A stretch of DNA of 64,000 nucleotides, from NCBI RefSeq assembly GCF_013044505.1, contig NZ_JABERD010000004.1:62001-126000 (forward strand). Reading direction: 5' to 3'. Both the position numbers and the translations under genes were made by a program. This DNA is from Streptomyces sp. S3(2020) (GTDB lineage: Bacteria; Actinomycetota; Actinomycetes; Streptomycetales; Streptomycetaceae). This document shows positions 35,745-44,219 of the stretch, in pieces (the first letter of the stretch is position 1; each line of letters opens with the position of its first letter). The notes below the pieces were generated by a model that searched no databases, was not told where the DNA came from, and worked only from the letters and a program-made list of their open reading frames with translations.

Positions 35745-37151
35745 GTGAGCAAGATCTACGCGGGCGCGCGGCTTCGCCGGCTGCGCGAGGAACGCCGGAT
35801 GAGCCAGGCCGAGCTGGCCCGCGCGCTCGACATCTCGCCCAGCTATCTCAACCAGATGGAACACGACTCCCGCCCGCTCACCGTGCCCGTCCTGCTGAGG
35901 CTCACCGAGACCTTCGGAGTCGACCCGGCCTTCTTCTCGGAGCGCGACACGAGCAGACTGGTGGCCGACCTGCGGGAGGCACTGGCCGGCGAGCTCGCCG
36001 AGGCCCGGGTGTCACCGTCCGACCTCGCGGACCTCGCCGCGCGCATGCCCGAGGTCGCCCAGGTCGTGCTCGGTCTCGGCCGCCAGAACCAACTCCTCGC
36101 CGAGCGGCTCGCCGACGCGGCCGACGGCCGGGACACCGCCCACGAGGCCCCGCGCTCGCCGCACGAGGAGATCCGCGACTTCTTCTACCGCCGCCAGAAC
36201 TACCTGCGCGACACCGACCTCGCGGCAGAACGGCTCGCGGAGGAGATCGGTATCCGCCCCGGCGAGGTCGTCCAGGCCCTCGGCGCGCGCCTCACCGAGC
36301 GGCACGGTGTGCGCCTGGCCGCCGAGACCGGCGAGCGCCTGCACCACTACGACGAGGCGACCCGCACCCTCCACCTGTCCACCCGGCTTCGCCCCGGACA
36401 GCGCGCGTTCCGCCTCGCCACCCAGCTCGCGCTACTGGAACACCGCGACGAACTCGACCGCCAGGCCGCCGAGGACTTCCCGGCCGGCTCACCCACCCAC
36501 GCGCTGGCCCGCATCGGTATCGCCAACTACTTCGCGGCGGCGCTGATCCTGCCGTACACCGCCTTCCACACTGCCGCCGAAGAGGTCCGCTACGACATCG
36601 AACGCCTCACCGACCGCTACGGCATCGGCTACGAGACCCTCTGCCACCGCCTCTCCACCCTCCAGCGCCCCCGGCTGCGCGGAGTGCCGTTCTCCTTCGT
36701 CCGCGTCGACCGGGCCGGGAACATGTCGAAGCGGCAGTCCGCGACCGGCTTCCACTTCTCCCGGGCCGGCGGGACGTGCCCGTTGTGGAACGTCTACGAG
36801 GCGTTCGCCGCGCCGGGCCGCATCCACGTCCAGATCGCCGAAATGCCCGACGGGCAGCGCTACTTGTGGACGGCCCGCGCGATCACCCGGCATCGCGGCG
36901 GCTGGGGTGAACCCGGCAAGACCTTCGCCATCGGCCTCGGCTGCGAGATCCGCCACGCCCACCGCCTCGTCTACTCCGACGGCCTCGACCTCACCAACGC
37001 CTCCGCCGCCACCCCCATCGGCATGGGCTGCCGAGTCTGCGAACGCCTGGGTTGCCCCCAGCGGGCCGTACCGCCTCTCGGCCGGCCGCTGCTGATCGAC
37101 CACAACAGCAGCACGTTCGTGCCGTACCCGGTGCTGGACCGGGAAGCGTGA
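35745..37151 (+). CDS. RamB-type XRE regulator of acetate/glyoxylate genes
   Basis: This 468-aa protein starts at GTG 35745 after CGAGGAG. The N-terminal XRE helix-turn-helix is RRLREERRMSQAELARALDI through YLNQMEHDSRPLTVPVLLRL. The large middle part is the IrrE/DUF955-like region (PTHALARIGIANYFAAALILP), and the C-terminal DUF2083-type part has a Cys cluster GCRVCERLGCPQR. This architecture is that of RamB, which controls aceA and aceB in corynebacteria and mycobacteria. Its place next to aceA supports the same role. Confidence 0.9.
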   Translation: MSKIYAGARLRRLREERRMSQAELARALDISPSYLNQMEHDSRPLTVPVLLRLTETFGVDPAFFSERDTSRLVADLREALAGELAEARVSPSDLADLAARMPEVAQVVLGLGRQNQLLAERLADAADGRDTAHEAPRSPHEEIRDFFYRRQNYLRDTDLAAERLAEEIGIRPGEVVQALGARLTERHGVRLAAETGERLHHYDEATRTLHLSTRLRPGQRAFRLATQLALLEHRDELDRQAAEDFPAGSPTHALARIGIANYFAAALILPYTAFHTAAEEVRYDIERLTDRYGIGYETLCHRLSTLQRPRLRGVPFSFVRVDRAGNMSKRQSATGFHFSRAGGTCPLWNVYEAFAAPGRIHVQIAEMPDGQRYLWTARAITRHRGGWGEPGKTFAIGLGCEIRHAHRLVYSDGLDLTNASAATPIGMGCRVCERLGCPQRAVPPLGRPLLIDHNSSTFVPYPVLDREA

Positions 37152-37160
37152 GCGGGCCCG

Positions 37161-37859
37161 TCAGCCGGTCCGGGCGCGGAGGGTCCGCGCGAGGGTGGGG
37201 ATCATCACCGTCGCGGGGACGAGGTGCAGCCCGAGGAGGGCGGTGGTGGTGGCGGTGTCCGCACAGGAGAGGAGGGGCGGGACCAGTGAGACCGCGGTCA
37301 GCGGCACCACCGTCCACACGAATCGTCTGACGGGACGAGCGCTCCAGCGAAGAAGGGCGACGGCGATGACGACGCCCACGACCGAGAAGGAGCCGGTCAC
37401 CACGGCGAACCCGGACAGCGGGATCCGCTCGCCGCCGTCGGGGACCTCGAAACCGACGCCGACCGCCCGGGCGAGCGCCGCCGCGAGAGTGGTGGCCGCT
37501 GTCGCCACGAGCGCGGCGAGCAAGCCGGTGACGACGAGCCCGCGGAGCTGGTGGGGACGGCTGGTGGAGCCCGTCGTGGGGCCCGCGGCGACCCCGGTGT
37601 CCTTCATGCCGTCCATACCGTCCTCCATCGGTCGGGGGGTCACGACGCGCACCCTCGCCGTGCGACGGCCGGGGTTGCGCAGGGCGCGGACGCCGGTGCC
37701 GCGGAGCCAGAATCCGGCGTCGCGGCCCAGGACCGGCCCGGGCCCGCCGTCGCGCAGCTCCAGCTGCACCCGCCCGCGGGTGACGACGCCGAACGCGTCG
37801 CGCCACTGCGCCGAGACCACCGCGACCCGCGCGCCACCGCGGAGCGTGAGCGTCCGCAC
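37161..37859 (-). CDS. Cupin-like domain fused to a DUF6069-type membrane protein
   Basis: A continuous frame starts at GTG 37859, 5 bp after the sigma factor stop. Residues 1 to about 75 look like a small cupin (FGVVTRGRVQLELRDGGPG, RALRNPGRRTARVRVVTP). The rest has four hydrophobic segments (LVVTGLLAALVATAATTLAA, then two central segments, then LGLHLVPATVMIPTLA) typical of the DUF6069 group. A GGAGGAC ribosome site precedes the internal ATG at MDGMKDTG, so the membrane part could also be made separately. It is coupled to the sigma factor and may sense or modulate its signal; that is inference. Confidence 0.65.
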   Translation of the reverse strand: MRTLTLRGGARVAVVSAQWRDAFGVVTRGRVQLELRDGGPGPVLGRDAGFWLRGTGVRALRNPGRRTARVRVVTPRPMEDGMDGMKDTGVAAGPTTGSTSRPHQLRGLVVTGLLAALVATAATTLAAALARAVGVGFEVPDGGERIPLSGFAVVTGSFSVVGVVIAVALLRWSARPVRRFVWTVVPLTAVSLVPPLLSCADTATTTALLGLHLVPATVMIPTLARTLRARTG

Positions 37860-37864
37860 CGGGA

Positions 37865-38866
37865 CTACTCCGTGCCGTCGGCCGGCAGGCGCTCGGGCAG
37901 CCCGAGCCGCGGGAACTGGTCGTCGTGGAACGTGATGATCTCCGCGATCGCCCCGCCGGTGACGCGCAGGACGTCGATCGTCAGCGGCAGGTACGCGCCC
38001 TCCCGCCGCTGCCAGAGGTAGAAGCCGACGGCGGGCTGCCGGTTCACGGAGGTGAGGACGGTACGCAGGCCCTTCATGCCCTCGAAGCCGCTCTCGACCC
38101 AGTCCTTCACCACCGCGTCGCGACCGATGAACAGGCCCGGCGTGGGCGGCATCGAGGAGCGGACGTCGTCCCGCAGCAGCGCGGCGAGCGTCGGGATGTC
38201 CGTGGCCACGCTGGCCTCGGTGAAGCGACGCACCAACTCGCGCGTCCCGGCGTCCTCCCCGCCGCCGCTCCAGTCCTGCCGCTCGGCGGGCAGATGCTCC
38301 CGCATGCCGGCGCGGGCCCGCTGCAAGGCGCTGTTCACGGAGTTGACGGAGTCCCCGAGGAGCCGCGCGACGTCCTTCGCCGGCCAGCCGAGCACGTCCC
38401 GCAGGATCAGCACGGCCCGCGGGCGCGGCGCGAGGTGCTGGACCGCGACCAGGTACGCCAGCTCGATCGTCTCCCGCGCGACGGCGACGCTCTCCGGCTC
38501 GTCCGCGTCTCCCGCGGGCAGTTCGTCGAGCAGCCGGTCCGGGTAGGGCTGCAACCACAGCACCTCGCCGCCGGTCGCGGGTTCCGGTCGGCGTTTGGCG
38601 AGCAGGTCCAGGCAGGCGTGGGTGGCGATCCCGTACAGCCAGGCCCGGAACGTCGACCGCCCCTCGAAGGTCTCCCGCCGACGCCAGGCCCGCAGAAACG
38701 TCTCCTGCACGGTGTCCTCGGCGTCCTCGAACGACCCGAGCATCCGGTAGCAGTGCACGTGCAGCTCCCGCCGGTGCCGCTCCGCCAGCCCAGAGAACTC
38801 CGGCTCGTCGACCTCGCCCAGCCCGCTCCCGCCCAGCTCCTCCAGCCGCCTGTCCGCACTCATCAC
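37865..38866 (-). CDS. ECF sigma factor with C-terminal SnoaL-like domain
   Basis: This 333-aa protein carries sigma region 2 (RELHVHCYRMLGSFEDAEDT, FLRAWRR, FRAWLYGIATHACLDLL), region 4 (LPPRPRAVLILRDVLGW-like, KDVARLLGDSVNSVNSALQR) and an NTF2/SnoaL-like tail from about residue 205 (DIPTLAALLRDDVRSSMPPT, GFYLWQRREGAYLPL). Length and layout match the SigG/TIGR02960 branch, in which the tail takes the place of an anti-sigma factor. No anti-sigma gene lies nearby. It is transcribed with the cupin-membrane fusion. Confidence 0.9.
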   Translation of the reverse strand: MMSADRRLEELGGSGLGEVDEPEFSGLAERHRRELHVHCYRMLGSFEDAEDTVQETFLRAWRRRETFEGRSTFRAWLYGIATHACLDLLAKRRPEPATGGEVLWLQPYPDRLLDELPAGDADEPESVAVARETIELAYLVAVQHLAPRPRAVLILRDVLGWPAKDVARLLGDSVNSVNSALQRARAGMREHLPAERQDWSGGGEDAGTRELVRRFTEASVATDIPTLAALLRDDVRSSMPPTPGLFIGRDAVVKDWVESGFEGMKGLRTVLTSVNRQPAVGFYLWQRREGAYLPLTIDVLRVTGGAIAEIITFHDDQFPRLGLPERLPADGTE

Positions 38867-38965
38867 GTCATCCTTCCGCCTCGTCGTGTCCCGACGTAGG
38901 TGTGACGGGTGGGGGCGCGAAAACTCATCACCGGTGGCGGAGAGCGGCCCCGCAGCCGCCGACCG

Positions 38966-39346
38966 TCAGGCTTCGAAGCGCTGCCGGGCGGTCTCGATGT
39001 GCCGGAAGTACCGGTAGGTCCATTCGCACATCCCGTCGACCGTCGCCCGCAGTCCGTGGCCCGCTTCGGTGAGGGTGTACTCGACCCGGGGCGGGACGGT
39101 GGGGTGGACCTCGCGCTCCGCGAGGCCGTTGCGCTCCAGCATCCGCAGGTTCTGGGTGAGCATCTTGTGGCTGATGCCCTCGACCCGGCCGCGCAGCTCG
39201 CTGAAGCGCAGGGTGCCCTCGCCCAGGGCTTCGATGATCAGGAGCGCCCACTTGTTGGCGACGTCGGAGAAGATCTCCCGCCCCAGGGAGTCGGCGCGAC
39301 GCAGGTTGGCATCCTCGGCCGTGCCGCTGAGCTGCTTGGTCACCAT
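38966..39346 (-). CDS. HxlR-family transcriptional regulator
   Basis: This 126-aa winged-helix regulator carries FSDVANKWALLIIEALGEGTLRFSELR in two parts, GISHKMLTQNLRMLERNGLAER and PRVEYTLTEAGHGL, the HxlR core. It lacks the conserved N-terminal Cys of the redox/formaldehyde sensors. It is divergent from a RidA gene, and two direct repeats of GGTTCCCCAGT lie between them. A short upstream frame overlaps its start codon. Confidence 0.9.
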   Translation of the reverse strand: MVTKQLSGTAEDANLRRADSLGREIFSDVANKWALLIIEALGEGTLRFSELRGRVEGISHKMLTQNLRMLERNGLAEREVHPTVPPRVEYTLTEAGHGLRATVDGMCEWTYRYFRHIETARQRFEA

Positions 39347-39387
39347 GAGGTTCCCCAGTCACTGAAAAGTGCGTTCTTCCATGTCAT
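39340..39387 (-). CDS. Possible 15-aa upstream ORF coupled to hxlR
   Basis: The sequence MTWKNALFSDWGTSW is preceded by GTAGGAGAG, a better ribosome site than the one before hxlR. Its stop codon overlaps the hxlR start (ATGGTGA). It could drive translation of hxlR by coupling. Chance cannot be excluded at this length. Confidence 0.35.
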   Translation of the reverse strand: MTWKNALFSDWGTSW

Positions 39388-39416
39388 CGCTCACTCTCCT
39401 ACGGTTCCCCAGTAAC
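39349..39416. promoter_or_regulatory. Two direct repeats between HxlR and RidA genes
   Basis: GGTTCCCCAGTCAC (39349-39362) and GGTTCCCCAGTAAC (39403-39416) match at 13 of 14 positions and are 54 bp apart, about five helical turns. They are candidates for HxlR binding that controls both divergent genes. Confidence 0.5.
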
Positions 39417-39466
39417 CACAAGAGACCACAGGGGCTGACAGCGGCCCGGACGAGGAGACGGACAGC

Positions 39467-39874
39467 ATGACCATCACACTGAGGAACCCCGAGGGACTGC
39501 CGAAGATCGATGTCTACCGGCAGGTGGCGATCGCGTCCGGCTCGAAGCTGGTCTTCGTCGCCGGGCAGGTCTCGTGGGACGCGGAAGGGGTCACCGTAGG
39601 CGAGGGCGACCTCGCCGCGCAGGTCGAGCGGTGCTACCTCAACATCGCCACCGCTCTGGGCGAGGCCGGCGGTTCCTTCGACGACGTGGCGAAACTGACC
39701 TGCTACGTCGTCGACTGGACCGCCGACAAGATGGCCCCGCTCCTGGAAGGCGTCTCCCGGGCGGCCGCGAAGCTGGGACGCACTCCGGTACCGCCGACCA
39801 CCCTGATCGGCGTCGCGGCCCTGGACGTTCCCGAGCATCTGGTCGAGATCGAAGCCACCGCGGTCCTCGACTGA
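39467..39874 (+). CDS. RidA-family protein
   Basis: This 135-aa protein of the RidA/YjgF enamine-imine deaminase superfamily has the usual core blocks: SKLVFVAGQVSWDAEG, AAQVERCYLNIATAL and PPTTLIGVAALDVPEHLVEIEA. The canonical catalytic Arg lies in R-x-C-V in true RidA; here the end is TTLIGVAAL, so it is probably a RidA relative without deaminase activity. The divergent HxlR gene likely controls it. Confidence 0.85.
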   Translation: MTITLRNPEGLPKIDVYRQVAIASGSKLVFVAGQVSWDAEGVTVGEGDLAAQVERCYLNIATALGEAGGSFDDVAKLTCYVVDWTADKMAPLLEGVSRAAAKLGRTPVPPTTLIGVAALDVPEHLVEIEATAVLD

Positions 39875-39881
39875 GCGTGGT

Positions 39882-40706
39882 TCAGGAACCGCCGCGCTCC
39901 CGGGGGAGCTTCTGCCCCGCCTCGATGGCCACCGGCAGCCGGTTCTCGGCCGGCGGCAGCGGGCAGGTGGCCAGGTCCGTGTACGCGCACGGAAGGTTCG
40001 CGGCGCGGTTGAAGTCCAGCACCACCGTGCCGTCGGCGGCGGGCGGCCCCACGGCCAGGGCCCGGCTGGCGGCGTAGGTGGTGACCCCGGACGTCGCGTC
40101 GGTGAACAGCACCGTCAGCGCGCCCGCGGCCCGCCCGGGGAACGCGGTCAGGGACAGCCGGCGCCCGTCCAGGTCGAACTCGACCCTGCCCGGAGCGTCG
40201 TACACGTGCTCGAGGCCCTCGACCGCGGCGCCCACGGTGGTCGGCCGCGGTTCGTCGAAGGGTACGTACCGGCCCGTCACCGCCCAGCGCGGGTCGGGGG
40301 CGTAGGCGGGTGTGCCGGTGAAGGCCGTGCGCAGCGGCGCGTCCGGGTGCCGGGGGCGCACGATGTCGTTGCCGCCACGCTTGGCGACCTCGATGACGGC
40401 GTCCTTCCAGACCGCGTCGACACCACCGCGCTCGGGGAGCACGCCGAAGTGGTGTTCGCCGCGCACCGGTGTTCCGTCGACGACCAGTTCCTCCCCTTCG
40501 TCGAGGTTCACGACGACCCCGTCGGGGCCGGTGTGCCATGCGCCGGGGGCGTCGGGGAAGCGCTGCGGGCGGTCGTCGAGCCAGTGCAGGCCGGTGATCG
40601 CCAGGAAGCCGTGCGGGTCGGCGAGCCGGGCCTCCTGGGCGCGGTACCACTCCAGCCAGCTCTCGGTGAAGGCGTGCAGGTCCGTCGTCGTCGCCTCGGT
40701 GGTCAT
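39882..40706 (-). CDS. DUF1684 family protein
   Basis: This 274-aa soluble protein has WLEWYRAQEARLADPHGFLA, LHWLDDRPQRFPDAPGAWH and the C-terminal DFNRAANLPCAYTDLATCPL, the signature regions of DUF1684. The function is unknown. Start 40706 is used, since the longer frame crosses into the LLM gene region. It is the last gene of the LLM monooxygenase set. A role in organosulfur or flavin-linked metabolism is only guessed. Confidence 0.8.
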   Translation of the reverse strand: MTTEATTTDLHAFTESWLEWYRAQEARLADPHGFLAITGLHWLDDRPQRFPDAPGAWHTGPDGVVVNLDEGEELVVDGTPVRGEHHFGVLPERGGVDAVWKDAVIEVAKRGGNDIVRPRHPDAPLRTAFTGTPAYAPDPRWAVTGRYVPFDEPRPTTVGAAVEGLEHVYDAPGRVEFDLDGRRLSLTAFPGRAAGALTVLFTDATSGVTTYAASRALAVGPPAADGTVVLDFNRAANLPCAYTDLATCPLPPAENRLPVAIEAGQKLPRERGGS

Positions 40707-40837
40707 GAGTCCTCCGTCGGTTGTCGGGCGGTGCGGGAGGGCCGGATGCCCGGCCCGCGCCCGCGCCCGCGGTGTGCCAGTCGGCCGGCGTCGCGGTGAC
40801 GCCGTACTTCCGTGTCGATCGGGCTGCTCGTGGCCGG

Positions 40838-42238
40838 TCAGCCCGCCTGCCGTCGGGGGGACGCGGACCGGTGGGTGAGGGGTTCGCGCAGGCCGAGGTG
40901 TTCGCGGAGCGTGGTGCCGGTGTACTCGGTGCGGTAGACCCCGCGTTCCTGGAGTTCCGGGACGAGCAGGTCGACGATGTCGTCCAGACCGTCGGGGATC
41001 AGATACGGCGTGACGTTGAAGCCGTCGATCGCCCCGTGCCGTACGAAGTGGGCGAACTTGTCGGCCAGCGCGGACGGAGTGCCCACGTGTCCGCGCTGCG
41101 GACCGAGCGCGATGACGGTCTCGCGCAGCGACCAGCCGTGCGCCTCCGCCTTCGCCCGCCACTGCGCCACGACCTGGCGCGGGTCGGCGACCCGCCGCGC
41201 CCCGAAGGAGCCGTCGTTCTCGGCGACGACCGGATCCTCCTCGGGCAGCGGCCCGTCCGCGTCACGGCCGGACAGATCGATGCCCCACAGCAGCCCCGCG
41301 ACCCCCAACGCCGTGGCGGGGGTGACCTGTTGCAACCGGATCCAGCGCTTCTTCTCCTGGGCCTCCTCCTCGGTCGCGCCGAGGATGATCTCGGTGCCGG
41401 GCAGGATCCGCAGATCGTCGTCGGGGCGGCCGACAGCACGCAGTCGGGTGCGGATGTCATCGGCGAACGCCAGCGCGTCGTCGAAGTCGTTGCCGTGCGC
41501 GGAGAAGATCACGTCGGCGTTGCGGGCGGCGAAGTCGCGCCCCTCGCCGGAGTCACCGGCCTGGAAGATGACGGGATGTCCTTGGGCACTGCGCGGCAGC
41601 GTCGGGGCGAGGTCGACGTCGAACTGCGGTCCGCGATGGCGTACTTGGCGCACGGCGCCGGGCGCCGACCAGACGGACGCGTCCGCGGAGTCCTCGACGG
41701 CCCGGTCCTCCCAGCCGTCCCAGAGCGAGCGGGCCACGGTGAGGAACTCCTCCGCCCGCCGGTATCGGTCGGCGTGGTCGAGATAGCCGCCGCGGCGGAA
41801 GTTCGCGCCGGTCCACGCGTTGTCCGTGGTCACCACGTTCCAGCCGGCGCGGCCTTCGGAGAGCAGGTCCAGGCCGGACAGGCGGCGGGCGAGGTCGGCG
41901 GGCTCGTTGAACGTCGAGTTGGAGGTGGAGACCAGGCCGATCCGGCGGGTCACCGCGGCCAGCGCGGCGAGTTGGGTGATGGCGTCCGGCCGTCCGGCCA
42001 CGTCGAGATCGTGGATCCTGCCGTCGACCTCGCGCAGCCGTAGCCCCTCACCGAGGAAGAACGCGTCGAACAGGCCCCGTTCGGCGGTCTGGGCGACCTT
42101 GCGGAACGACGCGGGGTCGATCTGTGAACCGCTGTCGGGGGCGGACCAGATGGTCCAGTGGTTGACGCCCTGGAAGAACACTCCGAAATGGAACTGGGCA
42201 TGCGGCCTGGGGACGTCGAGGGGGTCGGTGCGTGTCAT
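40838..42238 (-). CDS. FMN-dependent LLM-class monooxygenase, NtaA/DmoA/SnaA type
   Basis: This 466-aa luciferase-like monooxygenase carries VFFQGVNHWTIWSAPDSGSQ, GLFDAFFLGEG, GLVSTSNSTFNEPADLARRL, WNVVTTDNAWTGANFRRGG and VIFQAGDSGEGRDFAA, the pattern of the branch that oxidises nitrilotriacetate, dimethyl sulfide or dibenzothiophene sulfone. It needs an FMN reductase from elsewhere. It overlaps the preceding LLM gene by 4 bp. The leader peptide upstream of the set points to organosulfur compounds. Confidence 0.9.
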   Translation of the reverse strand: MTRTDPLDVPRPHAQFHFGVFFQGVNHWTIWSAPDSGSQIDPASFRKVAQTAERGLFDAFFLGEGLRLREVDGRIHDLDVAGRPDAITQLAALAAVTRRIGLVSTSNSTFNEPADLARRLSGLDLLSEGRAGWNVVTTDNAWTGANFRRGGYLDHADRYRRAEEFLTVARSLWDGWEDRAVEDSADASVWSAPGAVRQVRHRGPQFDVDLAPTLPRSAQGHPVIFQAGDSGEGRDFAARNADVIFSAHGNDFDDALAFADDIRTRLRAVGRPDDDLRILPGTEIILGATEEEAQEKKRWIRLQQVTPATALGVAGLLWGIDLSGRDADGPLPEEDPVVAENDGSFGARRVADPRQVVAQWRAKAEAHGWSLRETVIALGPQRGHVGTPSALADKFAHFVRHGAIDGFNVTPYLIPDGLDDIVDLLVPELQERGVYRTEYTGTTLREHLGLREPLTHRSASPRRQAG

Positions 42239-43335
42239 CGGGTTTCCTCCTGAACGGCCGGGGCGGCGAAGCGGTTGGCGGGGCGCTCCAGGCCCAGGGT
42301 CGAGCGCAGGGACGTGCCGGGCAGGGGGCGGGCGACGAGGCGCCGCTCGGACAGCGCCGGCAGGACGAGACGGGAGAGGACGGGCAGGTCCTCGTCGAGG
42401 ACCAGCGGACGCAGCCGTACGCCATCGACGCGACGGCTCAACTCACCGAGAAGGGCGACCAGTTGCTCTGCGGAGCCGATGTGCCGCAGCCTTCCCCTGT
42501 CGGTCCACGGCGCGTGCCGCTCCAGGTCGGCGACGCGCTCGGCGGCGCCGGCCTTCTCGGTGTCCAGCGCCACCTCGACCTCGGCGAAGACGCGCGGTGT
42601 GCCCGCGGCGGCGGCGGCCGAGGTGACCGCCGCGAGGTCGCGGCCCGCGACGAGAGCGACGTCGAGCCGCGCGGCGGGAACCCGCTCCGGCCGGCCCAGG
42701 ACGACGAGCTGTCCCTGCGGCGGGCGCGGCACGATCGCCGGGCCCTTGACGGCGTACGTCTCACCGGTGAAGTCGATGTAGTGGAGCCGTCCGCGGTCGA
42801 GGTAGCGGCTGGTGGCCACGGACCGGATGACCGCGTCGTCCTCCCACGAGTCCCACAGCGCCCGGGCCACCTCCACGCCGTCGCGGGACTCCCGGGCCCG
42901 CGCGTCGGCATCGGCGACCTGGGGGCGCCCCCAGGCACGGGCGGCCTCGGCATGCTCCTCCTCCGTCACCACCCACCCCGCACGGCCGCCGGAGATGTGG
43001 TCCAGGGACGCCAACTGGCTTGAGACATGGAACGGTTCGGCATAGGTGACCGGGACGACGGGCGCGATCCCCACGGTGCTCGTGGACGCCGCGATGAACG
43101 CCGCACGCTCCACCGCGCCGATACGGCCCACGGGATCCGGCGCGGCCCCGGGCGGCAGGACGCCGTCGTCCAACGTGACCAGGGTGAACCCGGCGTTCTC
43201 GGCCACGGCGGCGACCCCGGCCACGCGGCGCGGGGTGAGCAACTGGTCGGGCGAGTGCGCGGCGCGGCGCCAGGCCGCGGGGTGGGCACCGTCGCCGTCG
43301 ATCTCCAGGGCGAGGTGCAGGGCGGGGCCGGACAT
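42235..43335 (-). CDS. LLM-class flavin-dependent oxidoreductase
   Basis: This 366-aa protein starts at 43335 (MSGPALHLALEIDGDGAHPA); the frame is open to 43473 but that part covers the leader region. Family blocks are AENAGFTLVTLDDGVLPP, FIAASTSTVGIAPVVPVTY and LASLDHISGGRAGWVVTEE. It is shorter than its neighbour and of a different LLM subgroup, so the two may act in sequence. The 4-bp overlap with the next gene shows they form one unit. Confidence 0.88.
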   Translation of the reverse strand: MSGPALHLALEIDGDGAHPAAWRRAAHSPDQLLTPRRVAGVAAVAENAGFTLVTLDDGVLPPGAAPDPVGRIGAVERAAFIAASTSTVGIAPVVPVTYAEPFHVSSQLASLDHISGGRAGWVVTEEEHAEAARAWGRPQVADADARARESRDGVEVARALWDSWEDDAVIRSVATSRYLDRGRLHYIDFTGETYAVKGPAIVPRPPQGQLVVLGRPERVPAARLDVALVAGRDLAAVTSAAAAAGTPRVFAEVEVALDTEKAGAAERVADLERHAPWTDRGRLRHIGSAEQLVALLGELSRRVDGVRLRPLVLDEDLPVLSRLVLPALSERRLVARPLPGTSLRSTLGLERPANRFAAPAVQEETR

Positions 43336-43394
43336 GGGGTTCCTTCCGAGGACACGAGAACGCGAAGGGTCGGGGCCACGGGCCCACGACAAGC

Positions 43395-43413
43395 CGGCCC
43401 ACAGGACGGGCCG
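43395..43413 (-). promoter_or_regulatory. Attenuator-like hairpin after the leader peptide
   Basis: CGGCCC-N7-GGGCCG forms a hairpin between the leader peptide stop (43421) and the LLM start (43335). A second GC-rich pairing, GTGGGCCC with GTGGCCCC, lies just beyond. This fits translation-coupled attenuation. Confidence 0.5.
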
Positions 43414-43420
43414 ACAGGGT

Positions 43421-43537
43421 TCAGACGTGTACGGAGGGACAGACCGCGGAGGAGGTACGGCAGTAGTCGACATGCCGCCGGGTGATCAGCCGCGCACCGG
43501 TGCACGCACCCCGAGGTGCCGCGCCGGTTGCGTACAT
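43421..43537 (-). CDS. Cysteine-containing leader peptide (38 aa)
   Basis: A small frame beginning MYATGAAPRG has a strong GTGGAGG ribosome site 5 bp upstream and contains the segment ITRRHVDYCRTSSAVCP. The RRHVD...SSAVC pattern is that of actinobacterial putative leader peptides in front of sulfur-metabolism genes, where ribosome stalling at Cys codons is thought to regulate the downstream operon. It is 38 aa with three Cys. It precedes the two LLM genes by 85 bp, with hairpins between. The regulatory role is inferred. Confidence 0.8.
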   Translation of the reverse strand: MYATGAAPRGACTGARLITRRHVDYCRTSSAVCPSVHV

Positions 43538-43570
43538 GAAGGCCTCCACCCGAAAGAAAACCGTGAGCTC

Positions 43571-43601
43571 AACGTACGTCGGCCGCCCCCGCGAGTGTCA
43601 A
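43571..43601 (-). promoter_or_regulatory. Promoter of the leader peptide / LLM operon
   Basis: TTGACA (43596-43601) and TACGTT (43571-43576) on the minus strand are separated by 19 bp. The leader ATG follows 33 bp after the -10 box. Confidence 0.55.
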
Positions 43602-43724
43602 GGGCCGTTGACGCAGCCCTGTCATGCCCCGGCGCAGGCCAGGCCCGCGGTCCGCGCTCCGGCCGAGATCTCCGGTCCGGAAGATTCATGCACCTGCAAT
43701 GATCGGACCCTCACCGACAAGACG

Positions 43725-44219
43725 TCAGGGACGATGTGCCGACGGCAGGATGCACGCGGTATCGAGCCCCAGCACGTGGTTGAGACGGCCGAAGGCCAGC
43801 CATGAGCCGATGCACATGCTCAGCTCCACGATCTGCGCCTGGCTGTAGTGCGCCTTGATCCGGGCCCAGAACTCGTCGTCCAGGCCGTGATGGTCGAGGG
43901 CGTAGCGCTCGGCGTACTCGGCGGCGAGCCGGGTCCGTTCGTCGAAGGCGTCCGTGGTGCGCCACTGCGTGACCGCGTCGAGGAAGCCCTCCTCGACCTT
44001 CTCCCCGTCGCGTTCGGTGCGCCAGTCCAGGCAGAACAGGCAACCGTTGATCTGGGCGACACGCAGGCGGGCGGCCTCGAACTCGCGCAGTCCCAGGGTC
44101 GTGTACTCGTAGACGGCCAGGGAGAAGGCGCTGGCCGCCGGGCCGATCCCGGGCACCAGGTCGCCCCAGACGTACAGGATGGGGTCGACGCCCTGGGGGA
44201 TGTCGATCTGCATGATCAC
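43725..44219 (-). CDS. CMD/AhpD-fold protein with CxxC
   Basis: This 164-aa carboxymuconolactone-decarboxylase-family protein has the redox-type motif NGCLFCLDWR (CxxC) preceded by LREFEAARLRVAQI. Such proteins act as alkylhydroperoxidases or as small enzymes of unknown type. It overlaps the end of the reductase-like gene by 4 bp and is the last gene of the Liv transporter set. Confidence 0.85.
   Translation of the reverse strand: MIMQIDIPQGVDPILYVWGDLVPGIGPAASAFSLAVYEYTTLGLREFEAARLRVAQINGCLFCLDWRTERDGEKVEEGFLDAVTQWRTTDAFDERTRLAAEYAERYALDHHGLDDEFWARIKAHYSQAQIVELSMCIGSWLAFGRLNHVLGLDTACILPSAHRP

Noticed and set aside
43486-43689. 67-aa minus-strand frame overlapping the leader peptide
   Set aside because: It has no ribosome site and its composition is that of a shadow; the 38-aa frame has a strong ribosome site and the conserved leader motif.
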